A stretch of DNA of 64,000 nucleotides from CAZBQJ01 sp964494085 (GCA_964494085.1 CAZBQJ010000004.1:1-64000), one strand, 5' to 3'. Shown: positions 18,325 to 27,612, numbered from the stretch's first letter. The notes: generated by a model not told the origin, from the letters alone. Made by a program: numbers and translations.

Positions 18325-21300
18325 TTAATGGGCGGCCTGAGTTAGCTCAGTACCTTGGTAATAATGCTTGATAATTTGATCGTAAGTTTTTCCTGATTTG
18401 GCCATGGCGGTGGCGCCACATCCGGATAAACCGACTCCATGACCGGCAAAGGCTGTCGATTGGCAGAGAGTGTCGCTGACGCTGGTCAGGAAAGGTGCAT
18501 CGGTCCAACCCCATTTGGTTTTGGCGGAAATAGTGGCCCGACCATCGGACCTACTGAAATAAGGTGTCTTGATCAACTTTCCCTGATAAGTGACATATTG
18601 CCCGGCTGTTGCAGCGACTTGGGCAGTAGTAAGAGGCATTCTCTTTTCATAAGCATAGCCCAGGTATTTCTGAGAATATTGGGGGTCATCATTCAGATCA
18701 AATGGAGCTCCCGGGAATTTCTTGGCAACATCCATATAGAATCGTCCATAAGTTCTGGCGATGATCATCATGGCTTTGATCTTTTCCAGAGGTTCGCGGT
18801 CATTTTCTTCGGCAAGGCCACGGAGATAATCCTCCATGGACAATTCATTGACCAAATGTAACTCGCCATCATAAATAATGGCTTCGAGTACCCCACGATA
18901 CTGATTGTAATTGATATTGCTTCCACTCTGATGATTCCAATTATCGATGCGCAGGATGGTGCCGGCGGCTGGAACAAAGCGGGGTTTGGCCGAGATGGTA
19001 TAGGTTTGGTGATCGTCGATAATCACCTGAAAATTATTGTTTTGGAAAGAAACACTGGCCTTTTGATTAGCGCTTAGAGAAGCCAATTTAGTGGCTCCCT
19101 GGTAGAGACTAAAGCCCCCATCGGCGGAAATAACTGCCGGTGTACCGCGATAAGCCAGGTCGATGCGAATGGCGCGTGGAGGAATGGCTGTATTCATTTT
19201 GGCAGGTGCGATATTGACGGCGGAGCTGGTGGGAGCGGCAACGGTGGAGATAGTTTCGGCACCGGCTCCGTCATTGTCTTCTTCTGGAGTGGTCGTGATC
19301 AATTGATTGGAATTTCCGACTTTAACTTGCAGATAAGAATCATGGTTATTCATCCACTGAATGCCTTCTACAACCGGAGTAAAGTATTCTTTATAGATAC
19401 CATCTTGGCCGGGAACTTTGATCTGGAAAGTAAAGCTGGCAAGACCATTTGATTGAACCAGTTTTTCATTCATTTCAGCATAACGATTGGATGGTTTGAC
19501 CAATAGACTGTTTTGATGATCGCGTGGTTTGTCTGCGCCAAGTGTAATCCGGTTTCCACCGGTATTTGTCCATGGCGAGACGCCGGTATTACGGACTCTG
19601 ACTGTAGCGGTAACCAGATCGCCTTTGTTAAAGGTGGTTTTATCGTAAATAACGCTCAATAATTGATAATCAAATTTTAGTTTGGGAGGAGGAGTATTGA
19701 CATGTAAACCGAAGCTCAAATACTTGGCGATGGCTTTCCCCCCTATAACGGGTTGCAGGTCGATCAAGGTTGACCCACTGGTGGCAGTTGTATTCAATAA
19801 AACCTGGATGTCTGCGGTGGCTCCGGGCTGGAGATCTTTGCCAATCTTACTGGTCAGGATCAGCTCTGAATTCCGCAGGAAAGTTTGGGCTGTCTGGTTT
19901 GGACGAACCTGGAAATAAGTATCCTTACTGAGCATAAACTTGCTGGTATTTTTGATTTTGAAAGTGATCATTTTCTTGCTTTTGGGATTGATGGTAACTG
20001 CCGGAGCAGCATCTGTAGCCCAACCAAAATCACTATCGGTGGCTTGACCGGCAACTACAGTCGTGGTCTGGACTTTGGCCAATTTACGGATGATTGGTAA
20101 CAGGTCATAGAGCCTTTCGCCCGGGCAGGAAGTCGACATAATGTCACGATGACCCATGATATTGGGGAATTTTTCACCACGGAAAAGACTGGCGCCTTCG
20201 GTGTCAATATTATATTGCTGGGCTTTTTCTTTGATCAATGAAGTTAGAGCGGTAATAACAGCTTCCGGCGGATCGCTCTCCTGATAATTACCCAGTATGG
20301 CAATACCGATAGATCCGAAGTTTCCCTGACCGGCATGAGCGCCGACGACCATTTCACCACCGGCTCTTCCTTCATAAATATTACCTTGTTGATCGATAAT
20401 GTAATTGTAGCCGATATCACCCCAACCTTTGGAAAGAGTGTGCCAAACATAAATATCACGAATGGCCTTTTTGGGGTCTTCCAGATTTTTGGTGGTGGCG
20501 GTATGATGGACAACGATTTTTCTAATTGCTTCCGGATAACTGAGCGGCCAGGTTAATTGGTTACCATTGGCATCAGTGTCAATGTGAAGACTTTCCTTTA
20601 ATTCAGCTTTGTATTTAGTGTAATAGTCATCCGGTAGGCTGATTAGCTGAGGTTCCTGGTCGGTTGGGACATAAAGTCTGAGACTTTCATCAGCACCCCA
20701 ATCAGCACGACTGATGACTTTGAGCGGTGAATCGGTAACAGGAGTGCCGGGTTGGATTTTTCCGCTGACCAATGTGGCCGGTTTGACTGTAGGAGCTTTT
20801 GTAGTGCGGACTGGAGCCTTGATGGTACTTTTAACGCTAGCGGGAAATACCGTAATTGATTCAGCCTGGGCCTGTAAACCGGTGGAAACGACTGGATTGT
20901 GAGCAGTGACGGCACCATTTGAAGTCAATAGATTGGTCTGATAGTCGGCGGCGTCAAAATCTTCTGGCAGCACTTCTTCGTCCACAGTTAACGCCGGACC
21001 GTCAGGAGTTTGTCGAGAAGCTATCAATAAACCAGTCTTTTGGGCGGGAGAACCACCATTGATAAAGGTCAGCTTCAAGTGATCCAACACTGGAGTAACA
21101 GTAGCTACCTGTGAATCCAAGGAAATCCGGTATTGATAGCCGTCAGCCAGATTGGTAGTGAGAAAAGCGGAGACATTGACCCGGTCTATATCACCTTTTT
21201 CATCAATGGAAGGTTCGAGTAAATACCAGTCGGAATATTTTCCCTGGCGTTTTAGTCGGATCTCCAGTTGTAAACTGGTGCCCTGTGGTAAATTTTGGTA

Positions 21301-21567
21301 CCAAGTCGCTCCAACACTGGAAAAGACAATGGGAGCGGTTTTCTCCGGAGACAAGTAAGTGACTTTGGGGAGATAAACGGCTGGACCCGGGGCGTCGACC
21401 TGCTGAAAAAATGGCTCTACGGATTTGACAGGAATTTTACTTTGGGCCTGAGCGTAGCTGACTGAAGTCATACTCAAAGCAATAATCATCGCCCAGCCCA
21501 GAGGAAAAATTACAGACAGTTTGGATTTGAGACTGAATGGGAAAGGTTGGCCGGATAGCTTCCTCAT
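18325..21567 (-). CDS. Secreted wall enzyme: PGRP-type amidase plus SpoIID domain
   Basis: This is a large exported peptidoglycan-acting protein of 1080 residues. I start it at 21567 because MRKLSGQPF is followed by a signal peptide ending near SVSYAQA; a longer frame adds 49 unlikely residues. In the middle (about 330-500) is an Amidase_2/PGRP domain with zinc-site residues in VVHHTATT, GAHAGQGN and MGHRDIMSTSCPG. Next come beta-rich, Ig-like repeats. The C-terminus (about 870-1080) is a SpoIID-type domain with ELSMEDYLRGLAEEN and GHGVGLSGCGATAMAKSG. Amidases cleave the peptide from N-acetylmuramic acid, and SpoIID enzymes cut the glycan left after that cleavage. Having both in one chain is unusual. 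Confidence 0.9.
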   Translation of the reverse strand: MRKLSGQPFPFSLKSKLSVIFPLGWAMIIALSMTSVSYAQAQSKIPVKSVEPFFQQVDAPGPAVYLPKVTYLSPEKTAPIVFSSVGATWYQNLPQGTSLQLEIRLKRQGKYSDWYLLEPSIDEKGDIDRVNVSAFLTTNLADGYQYRISLDSQVATVTPVLDHLKLTFINGGSPAQKTGLLIASRQTPDGPALTVDEEVLPEDFDAADYQTNLLTSNGAVTAHNPVVSTGLQAQAESITVFPASVKSTIKAPVRTTKAPTVKPATLVSGKIQPGTPVTDSPLKVISRADWGADESLRLYVPTDQEPQLISLPDDYYTKYKAELKESLHIDTDANGNQLTWPLSYPEAIRKIVVHHTATTKNLEDPKKAIRDIYVWHTLSKGWGDIGYNYIIDQQGNIYEGRAGGEMVVGAHAGQGNFGSIGIAILGNYQESDPPEAVITALTSLIKEKAQQYNIDTEGASLFRGEKFPNIMGHRDIMSTSCPGERLYDLLPIIRKLAKVQTTTVVAGQATDSDFGWATDAAPAVTINPKSKKMITFKIKNTSKFMLSKDTYFQVRPNQTAQTFLRNSELILTSKIGKDLQPGATADIQVLLNTTATSGSTLIDLQPVIGGKAIAKYLSFGLHVNTPPPKLKFDYQLLSVIYDKTTFNKGDLVTATVRVRNTGVSPWTNTGGNRITLGADKPRDHQNSLLVKPSNRYAEMNEKLVQSNGLASFTFQIKVPGQDGIYKEYFTPVVEGIQWMNNHDSYLQVKVGNSNQLITTTPEEDNDGAGAETISTVAAPTSSAVNIAPAKMNTAIPPRAIRIDLAYRGTPAVISADGGFSLYQGATKLASLSANQKASVSFQNNNFQVIIDDHQTYTISAKPRFVPAAGTILRIDNWNHQSGSNINYNQYRGVLEAIIYDGELHLVNELSMEDYLRGLAEENDREPLEKIKAMMIIARTYGRFYMDVAKKFPGAPFDLNDDPQYSQKYLGYAYEKRMPLTTAQVAATAGQYVTYQGKLIKTPYFSRSDGRATISAKTKWGWTDAPFLTSVSDTLCQSTAFAGHGVGLSGCGATAMAKSGKTYDQIIKHYYQGTELTQAAH

Positions 21568-21591
21568 GGAGAGTTTTTTATTGATCCTGGA

Positions 21592-21600
21592 ATTATAACA
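21592..21600 (-). promoter_or_regulatory. Extended -10 promoter for the amidase-SpoIID gene
   Basis: TGTTATAAT reads on the minus strand 25 bases before the chosen ATG at 21567, a perfect extended -10. It also supports that start, because the longer open frame would begin upstream of this promoter. Confidence 0.6.
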
Positions 21601-21672
21601 TAGAATGGGGCTAAATATAACGGCCGGGTCGGCTCTTTGGCTTGACACTTTTGCTTCATTGATCGATAAAAG

Positions 21673-21709
21673 AATCCGCCCATTTGGATCAGATCCAAAT
21701 GGGCGGATT
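21673..21709 (-). terminator. Strong intrinsic terminator after the repeat surface-protein gene
   Basis: An 18-base arm (21673-21690) is the exact reverse complement of 21692-21709, giving a near-perfect GC-rich hairpin. On the minus strand it is followed by CTTTTATC. It separates the surface-protein gene from the amidase gene. Confidence 0.85.
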
Positions 21710-21743
21710 TTCATACCTTCAAAAGGTTTTGATTGGTGAGAGT

Positions 21744-24700
21744 TTAGCTTTCCAATAAGCTGGGATCTGCTTCGATAGCACCCTGGAATCTGGAAAGTAA
21801 TTTGGCCAGATCAGCTCTGCTAGCATAATCCTGGAGCATGTCGGCGCTGAATTCATTCTTGGAGATAATCTTGAATTCTACACCGAAGCTGATCGCTTCA
21901 TACATCCAAACTGTGTCTTTGTTATACTTAAACTCAACAGCGTAGCTGGGTATTTGACTGTCTATTTTAGCTGGCTGATAGCCGGTAACGGCTGACAAAG
22001 TCTGCTGAAGCAATGATAATATTTCAACATATTTGATGCGATCCAGAGGGTCTAAAGTTACTTGACCGGACTGGGGATCTTTGCGGCCTCTCAAGACATT
22101 GGAAGAGTAAACGTTTTTGAAGTCACTTTTTTCCTGAGTGGAGGCATCTTTAATTTCTTCGGCATCGGTGAGAACTTTATACCAGTCTGTGGGGAGATTT
22201 CTGAACCTAAAGCCAGCATCTAATTTCTTCTTGGCAATGATATCAGCAATGATTCTCTGAGCAGCCAAGGCTGTAGTATATCTGACCTGAGGAGTCTCAG
22301 GAGATTGATCGGCCTTGAAAGTAGAGCCTAAGGATTGAAGATCTTTACAGTATGCGGAGTCGGGACCATCAGCCAGATAGAAGTTCTTACCATCGACTAC
22401 GCAGGGTTCTATAGATGGTTTAGTAGGAATGACTTTATCAACTGGCTTGTCGGCTGGTTTGTCGGCTGGTTTGGCTTTCATTACAAGCTTATAGGAAGTG
22501 AGAACGCCGAGATCAGAAGGAATTGGTTTTCCTCCATCGTCTTTAACAAGACTTGAAACTTCGACACGGTAGGTTTTCCCTGGTGATAAACCTGATTTAC
22601 TTAATCCTTGATAATGATTTACAAAGTTTAATACCGGTAACCCTAAGTCAGACTTAGCAGATATTTTTAGAGAATCGGTGAGGATTGAGGCTACCTTTTG
22701 ATCAGCGACTTGATCAAGGTCCAAATTACCTTCAGTTATCATCTTGTTGTCTGCTCCATCCTTAATGCTAATATTCAATCCGACAGTTGCTGGATCTAAT
22801 AGTTTAGTAATGTCGCCTGCACACAATGATTGGTCTTTAGGAAGATTAACTGGTTTACCTTCTTTATCATATACAGAGAGGACAGTAGATTGAGGATCAG
22901 GTTTTCCGTCTGCATCAAATGTTAATTCTGCAGGGTTGAAAGCCATATGGTCAGCTGGAATACAGGCTTCTTCTTTTGGAGGTTCTTCTTCTGGGGCTAA
23001 CAACTTCAGTTCATATTTAGCGAGAACGCCGAGATTTTTAATGGTCTGAGGTACTCCGGAACCACCTCGGCTCATTCCTGATACTTCCACAGTGTAGGTT
23101 TTGCCAGGGATCAGGCCTAAATCCAACAACTCTTTATATTGATTGTTGAAATCCAATACGGGTAATCCTGATGCATTAGTACCGGCTATTTCTACAGAAT
23201 TTTCGAACATTAGGAATTTTTTAGTTGTCTTTTCGAGATCTTTAAAGTCCACGATATCCTCGTCTGTATGTACAGAGAAATCATCCTCACCCTTAATCTC
23301 AACGGACAATCCATTCTTGTTTTCCTCATTCAATAACAGTTTATCGAGATCAGTTTCACTGCACAATGATTGATCTTTAGCCAGAGTAATTACGTTGTTT
23401 TTATCATCATATACAGAGAGGACAGTAGATTGAGGATCAGGTTTTCCGTCTGCATCAAATGTTAATTTATCAGGGGTAAAAGCCATATGGTCAGCAGAAA
23501 TACATTCTGGGAGAGGTGGTTCTGAGACAGGAGCTTCTAACTCCAGGTCATATTTAGCGAGAACGCCGAGTTTAGAAGGCCCTACACTATCATCATTTCC
23601 TTGAACCAGTCCGGTAACTTCCACAGTGTAGGTTTTGCCCAAGTCCAGGGCCTGACCTTCGGAACTTACCAAGTTGTCATAGACATTATTGAACTTGAAT
23701 ACTTTAATATCATTTTCTGTCGAGTCTGAGGCTGTTATGCCACCATTGAAGATGGAGAAACTTGATTCACCATCTTCTTGATCTTCAAAATTTATATTTT
23801 CTGTGGCTATCTCTACACTTCCATCCTTAATGGTAACAGATAATCCGACAGCGTCCGGATCTAATTTAATAGCATCATAAGTTTTTGGACAAAAGTCTTT
23901 TTTATCAGGGATACTAACTGCGCTTTTACCATCAAAAGCGGAAAGGTTGGTAGATGAAGTATCAGTTTTTCCGTCTGCATCAAATGTTAATTTAGCAGGG
24001 GTAAAAGCCATATGGTCGGCAGAAATACATCCGTAAATTGATTCTACTACTTTGAGAGGGAATTCTGTGAGAAGTTTGCCATTTTCAGTAAAGATTCCTA
24101 CCTGATAGTCACCATTGGCTAGTGTGGACAGAGCGGAGAGTTTGAAAATGCCTTCATTATCACCTATATTCAGTAGTTGGGTTTTGATGGGGGTGAGCCG
24201 AGAATCCGAGGATGGCTGAATCATCTGGGTATTTTCTGCTGCCGCATGGGCGATTGGTAAAGCAGATTGAGGAGCGGCAATACCACGAGTTTCAACAGAA
24301 CCCTCTGAATAATTTGCCGTATTATTGGTTGTTATGGCTGACGTTGTTACACCGGAATTAGAAAACTCTCTGGATTCAACGGCAATAGGTGATGCATCTG
24401 TCCGTTCGTAAACCTGGTCATTTTGAAAGGTTTTCAGAGGTGCATTGATAGTTGGTCTGTATTCGACATCATTGTTTGTTAAGTCCTTGTATTCAACGGT
24501 AATAGGGGATGCATCTGTCCGTTCGTAAACCTGGTCATTTTGAACGGCAGGTGATAATTTTAGATAGAGATTATCGAAATCTGAACCAAGCCGGGCAAGT
24601 TTTTCTCCATCGATAACCATGACTGGGTTTGTGGTGTCGCTACTGTCTACTGTGACTGCATTTCCATTGATAGTTCTTTGATCGATAAAGATTTGATAAT

Positions 24701-24923
24701 CTCTGCCATCACGCCCTCCGCTGGTCTTAAGTAATAGTAAGGAAGCATTTTGTCCTGAGCTTTGATACTCTGATGCTGTGGTAGTGATTATGTTGGCCAA
24801 GTTTGGATTGATCTTGAGCTGACCTGTGAACAGGTTGCCCTGGTTGAGGCCAATGGCCAGACCGATGATAGCCACAACGGCTAGACCTCCTCCGGCAATT
24901 AACCACTTCTGTTTGGTTTGCAT
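21744..24923 (-). CDS. Repeat-containing surface protein with S-layer-homology-like C-terminus
   Basis: The 1059-residue protein starts with a signal-anchor helix (about 7-27) and is probably exported. Residues about 130-190 contain two copies of QNDQVYERTDASPI. From about 298 to 815 there are three tandem repeats of roughly 175 residues, each starting with CI(S/P)ADHMAF and LTFDADGK and ending with PGKTYxVEVS-like and LGVLxxY strands, so they are probably Ig-like beta domains. A Lys/Pro/Asp linker follows. The last 220 residues resemble degenerate SLH modules that bind wall polymers. A good promoter precedes it and a strong terminator follows. It is probably an S-layer or adhesin-like protein. 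Confidence 0.82.
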   Translation of the reverse strand: MQTKQKWLIAGGGLAVVAIIGLAIGLNQGNLFTGQLKINPNLANIITTTASEYQSSGQNASLLLLKTSGGRDGRDYQIFIDQRTINGNAVTVDSSDTTNPVMVIDGEKLARLGSDFDNLYLKLSPAVQNDQVYERTDASPITVEYKDLTNNDVEYRPTINAPLKTFQNDQVYERTDASPIAVESREFSNSGVTTSAITTNNTANYSEGSVETRGIAAPQSALPIAHAAAENTQMIQPSSDSRLTPIKTQLLNIGDNEGIFKLSALSTLANGDYQVGIFTENGKLLTEFPLKVVESIYGCISADHMAFTPAKLTFDADGKTDTSSTNLSAFDGKSAVSIPDKKDFCPKTYDAIKLDPDAVGLSVTIKDGSVEIATENINFEDQEDGESSFSIFNGGITASDSTENDIKVFKFNNVYDNLVSSEGQALDLGKTYTVEVTGLVQGNDDSVGPSKLGVLAKYDLELEAPVSEPPLPECISADHMAFTPDKLTFDADGKPDPQSTVLSVYDDKNNVITLAKDQSLCSETDLDKLLLNEENKNGLSVEIKGEDDFSVHTDEDIVDFKDLEKTTKKFLMFENSVEIAGTNASGLPVLDFNNQYKELLDLGLIPGKTYTVEVSGMSRGGSGVPQTIKNLGVLAKYELKLLAPEEEPPKEEACIPADHMAFNPAELTFDADGKPDPQSTVLSVYDKEGKPVNLPKDQSLCAGDITKLLDPATVGLNISIKDGADNKMITEGNLDLDQVADQKVASILTDSLKISAKSDLGLPVLNFVNHYQGLSKSGLSPGKTYRVEVSSLVKDDGGKPIPSDLGVLTSYKLVMKAKPADKPADKPVDKVIPTKPSIEPCVVDGKNFYLADGPDSAYCKDLQSLGSTFKADQSPETPQVRYTTALAAQRIIADIIAKKKLDAGFRFRNLPTDWYKVLTDAEEIKDASTQEKSDFKNVYSSNVLRGRKDPQSGQVTLDPLDRIKYVEILSLLQQTLSAVTGYQPAKIDSQIPSYAVEFKYNKDTVWMYEAISFGVEFKIISKNEFSADMLQDYASRADLAKLLSRFQGAIEADPSLLES

Positions 24924-24956
24924 TTTTTGTTTGTGTTAAAAATTATGCTTCGTATC

Positions 24957-24984
24957 ATTATACACCATTTTGGCAAACAGTCAA
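24957..24984 (-). promoter_or_regulatory. Sigma70-type promoter of the surface-protein gene
   Basis: On the minus strand TTGACT (24984-24979), a 16-base spacer and TATAAT (24962-24957) precede the ATG at 24923. The leader is A/C-rich and has no Shine-Dalgarno sequence. Confidence 0.8.
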
Positions 24985-25013
24985 AGTCGCGATCCAGAAA
25001 GATATTATTCGGC

Positions 25014-25041
25014 TTGCTTTTGGGATAGTTGTCAGTATAGT
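25014..25041 (+). promoter_or_regulatory. Probable promoter of the 429-residue hypothetical gene
   Basis: TTGCTT, a 16-base spacer and TATAGT are placed about 40 bases before the ATG at 25083. Confidence 0.5.
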
Positions 25042-25082
25042 GGGGAAGAAAGACAGTTCTGAATATAAGAAATTTTAATTTT

Positions 25083-26372
25083 ATGGCCGTTGTTTATAGT
25101 GCTAAGTTCAAGAAGCTGAACTTTTCCGGCAAGGTTTTGGTGGAAAAAGAAGGCGAAGTGGTTTTCGACCGGAAATATCTGAGGTTAAAGGGCAAAGGTG
25201 CCAATGACCATGGTGAAATCGTGAATTTCACCGATATCAAAGAAACCAAAGCGGAAAAAGATAAATTTATTTTCACCACTTTCAGTAAAGAACACTTTGA
25301 ATTGAGTAGGTTTAGCGATAGCGTGGAGAATTTTCTGGTGGATTTTTATCGGATCAAAAATGAATTTTTTGCGGAAAATCTGTTTATGAGGGTAGGAATG
25401 TTAATAAATAGTTTTGATTGTAGTGTGGAAGTAGCGAACCAATTTGGAAAATCACTGAATAAAGGTGTTTCTTCCATGCAGTTTTATGAAGAAAGTATTG
25501 TTTTCATGCCCAAGTGCTCAGAAGCATTTTCAGTCAATCTGAACTTCATGAAGCATCATGAATTTAGAGAAGATGATTACCTCTTACAAATAGAAACTGA
25601 CAGTGGAACCAAAGTTAATGTTTCCAAACTGGGTTCGCATTTCGAAGAAGCACAGGAAACCCTGGAAGGTTGTTTGGAAAAACTTTATCAGAGAGTTTTA
25701 AATCAACTGAATCAGGTGATGGGAGAGTTCTCACTTTCCACTCTGCTCAAGTTGGCTTATCTGATCAAAGATGGGAAAGCAATCGAAGTAGCCTCATTAA
25801 AGAAGATCGATGCAGCCTTACCGGCGAAAGTGATGGATTTGGCTTTTGGCAATGATCCTGATCTGCAAAAAAGAATCCAGTTTCTCCGTAGTCTGGATAA
25901 AGAAGAAAAATTTTATGTGGGATTTGCGCTAACCGATGATAAAGAGGCCCGGGAAGTCAAAGTGCGGGCCTGGTTTTTATGCGCGCTACCTGCTTTGAAT
26001 TTAATAGCCATGGGGATCAGCAATGACCCAACCGATAAAAGAATATTCTTTTTCAAAATAGTTATGGAACAAGGAATAGCTATAGACAGACTGGAAGGAA
26101 AAGTATTGGAGATCAATCAATGTATGATTTTGTTCAACTATGACTTGGGTCCATTGTTGAAAGATAAAAATGAATTACGAAAAACCAAGTATCGTGTAGC
26201 GATTTTACGGATGGCTTTTTTGAGGCTATTTAGAAGATCGCTCCTAGGATTCAGCCAAGCGCTGAATTTAGAAAAATTCAAAGACGACAGTAATCGTTTT
26301 TTCACCCTGGCAAAGCTGATGAGAAGACCGATATTGCGACATAGCCAGATCTTTAAGCCAACTTTAAAATAG
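25083..26372 (+). CDS. Hypothetical protein with N-terminal PH-like beta region
   Basis: I do not recognise this 429-residue protein. The first 90 residues are strand-rich (GKVLVEKEGEVVFDRKYLRL) and could form a PH-like domain. The rest is mostly helical with a second mixed region ending in a basic tail (RLFRRSL, KLMRRPILRHSQ). There is no signal peptide or membrane helix. It stands alone between two promoters and upstream of trxA. It is well expressed-looking and intact. Confidence 0.7.
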   Translation: MAVVYSAKFKKLNFSGKVLVEKEGEVVFDRKYLRLKGKGANDHGEIVNFTDIKETKAEKDKFIFTTFSKEHFELSRFSDSVENFLVDFYRIKNEFFAENLFMRVGMLINSFDCSVEVANQFGKSLNKGVSSMQFYEESIVFMPKCSEAFSVNLNFMKHHEFREDDYLLQIETDSGTKVNVSKLGSHFEEAQETLEGCLEKLYQRVLNQLNQVMGEFSLSTLLKLAYLIKDGKAIEVASLKKIDAALPAKVMDLAFGNDPDLQKRIQFLRSLDKEEKFYVGFALTDDKEAREVKVRAWFLCALPALNLIAMGISNDPTDKRIFFFKIVMEQGIAIDRLEGKVLEINQCMILFNYDLGPLLKDKNELRKTKYRVAILRMAFLRLFRRSLLGFSQALNLEKFKDDSNRFFTLAKLMRRPILRHSQIFKPTLK

Positions 26373-26384
26373 TGGGAAATAGGA

Positions 26385-26413
26385 TTGGGTGATCAAACAA
26401 TTAGTGGTAGAAT
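26385..26413 (+). promoter_or_regulatory. Promoter of trxA
   Basis: TTGGGT, a 17-base spacer and TAGAAT lie 30 bases before the trxA ATG. Confidence 0.55.
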
Positions 26414-26443
26414 TATCGAGAAAATCTATAAATAGAAAAAATT

Positions 26444-26764
26444 ATGGCAATACATTTCAACGATCAGAATTTTGAAGAAGAAGTGATCAAATCCGATATA
26501 CCTGTTTTGGTGGATTTTTATGCTGAATGGTGTGGTCCTTGTAAAATGATGGGTCCGACTATTGAAAAACTGGCCTCAGAATATGAAGGAAGGATTAAGA
26601 TAGGAAAACTGGATGTTGACGCCAATGAAAAAAGTCAGGAATTTGGGATTCAAAGCATTCCTACTTTAATTTTCTTTAAAGACGGTAAAGCAGTCGATGC
26701 ACCGCTGGTTGGATTTAAAAGTGAAGAAGATTTGAGAAAAAGATTGGATGAACTTTTAAAATAG
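26444..26764 (+). CDS. trxA: Thioredoxin
   Basis: Thioredoxin is a small cytoplasmic dithiol reductant for enzymes such as ribonucleotide reductase. The 106-residue protein has the canonical active site WCGPC at residues 29-33, the buried Asp in VLVDFYAEW and the cis-proline loop IPTLIFF. Its length is typical. It has its own promoter and a downstream terminator that overlaps the convergent rnhA gene. Confidence 0.96.
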   Translation: MAIHFNDQNFEEEVIKSDIPVLVDFYAEWCGPCKMMGPTIEKLASEYEGRIKIGKLDVDANEKSQEFGIQSIPTLIFFKDGKAVDAPLVGFKSEEDLRKRLDELLK

Positions 26765-26769
26765 ATTTA

Positions 26770-27273
26770 CTAAAAAAGTGAAGCCTGGCCAGAAATATTC
26801 TGGCCAGGCTTTTTGCTTGAAGTTTTTTTGGGAGACTTGGCCAGGGACTGTCTTTGCGCTTTTTTTGCCGCAGCTAAAGCCAATTCATCGCACTGATTAT
26901 TGTAGCGGTCAGTGGCGTGAGCTTTGACCCAATCGATTTTAAAGTTTAATTTTGGTAAATATTTTTCAATTTCCTGCCAGAGGTCGAGGTTGGCCTTCCG
27001 CTTCCACCCCTGGTTTATGCTTTGTACCAATAAATTGGAATCAGAATATATTTGGACATGATGAAAAGAATATTTTTGCACTATTTTTTTCAGTGCTTCG
27101 AGCAAGCCCATCATCTCCATGCGATTATTAGTCGTAGCAAAGGCACTTCCCGACTGCTGAAAAACAACTTTCATTGATCCATCACTTTGCTCTTCTAGAA
27201 GCAGAAAAGCCCAGCCTCCCGGGCCGGGATTTCCGAGACAACTACCGTCTGTATAAACTATTATTTTCGGCAA
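26770..27273 (-). CDS. rnhA: Ribonuclease HI
   Basis: RNase HI cuts the RNA strand of RNA-DNA hybrids, removing primers and R-loops. The 167-residue protein carries the catalytic acids Asp9 (YTDGSCLGNPGPGG), Glu53 (NNRMEMMGLLEAL) and Asp78 (IYSDSN). The fourth acid lies in the HATDRYNNQCDELA region. The C-terminal 25 residues form a Ser/Lys-rich tail beyond the domain. The last codons are part of a terminator hairpin shared with trxA. Confidence 0.95.
   Translation of the reverse strand: MPKIIVYTDGSCLGNPGPGGWAFLLLEEQSDGSMKVVFQQSGSAFATTNNRMEMMGLLEALKKIVQKYSFHHVQIYSDSNLLVQSINQGWKRKANLDLWQEIEKYLPKLNFKIDWVKAHATDRYNNQCDELALAAAKKAQRQSLAKSPKKTSSKKPGQNISGQASLF
26783..26814 (+). terminator. Bidirectional terminator between trxA and rnhA
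   Basis: GCCTGGCCAG and CTGGCCAGGC form a perfect 10-bp stem with a seven-base loop, followed by TTTTT on the plus strand. On the minus strand it is followed by ACTTTTTTAG. Most of it is also the 3' coding end of rnhA. Confidence 0.85.
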
Positions 27274-27333
27274 ATTTATTTTTTATGGCAGTCTGATTCT
27301 AGCAGTTACACAGAAAAATACAGGAGGATTTTA

Positions 27334-27363
27334 TTGCTATTTTTGTCAAAGTTTTGTTATAGT
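27334..27363 (+). promoter_or_regulatory. Promoter of the lysine-rich small protein
   Basis: TTGCTA, an 18-base spacer and TATAGT with an upstream TG (extended -10) lie 54 bases before the ATG at 27418. Confidence 0.6.
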
Positions 27364-27417
27364 AATTTTGTTTTGGCAACAGTCAAAATAATATTAACCC
27401 CATAAAACAAACACAGT

Positions 27418-27585
27418 ATGGCAGTGAAAAAGAAGGTTCTAAAAAAGAAACCGGTGAAGAAAGTTATGAAGAAAAAGCCGGTAAAAAAGGTAGCCAAGAA
27501 AACAACAACAAAGAAGGCCGTAAAAAAAGTCGTCAAGAAGGTTGTCAAAAAAGTGGCCAAGAAACCAGCTAAAAAACGAAAATAA
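27418..27585 (+). CDS. Histone H1-like lysine-rich peptide
   Basis: The 55-residue product is almost half lysine, with Val, Ala, Pro and Thr making up most of the rest in repeating KKPVKK, KKVAKK and KKVVKK units. It resembles the lysine-rich tail of histone H1 and bacterial H1-like proteins such as Hc1. It probably coats or compacts DNA, or binds RNA, by charge. Support for a real gene comes from a good promoter upstream, a dedicated terminator downstream and an unbroken biased frame. The leader contains ACAAACACAGT rather than a Shine-Dalgarno sequence. Confidence 0.8.
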   Translation: MAVKKKVLKKKPVKKVMKKKPVKKVAKKTTTKKAVKKVVKKVVKKVAKKPAKKRK

Positions 27586-27612
27586 TTAGGATCATAAAAT
27601 CCTAATTTAGAA

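Noticed and set aside
21568..21714. Longer start for the amidase-SpoIID gene
   Set aside because: The extra 49 residues would precede a clear signal peptide and would start inside a terminator and upstream of the promoter.
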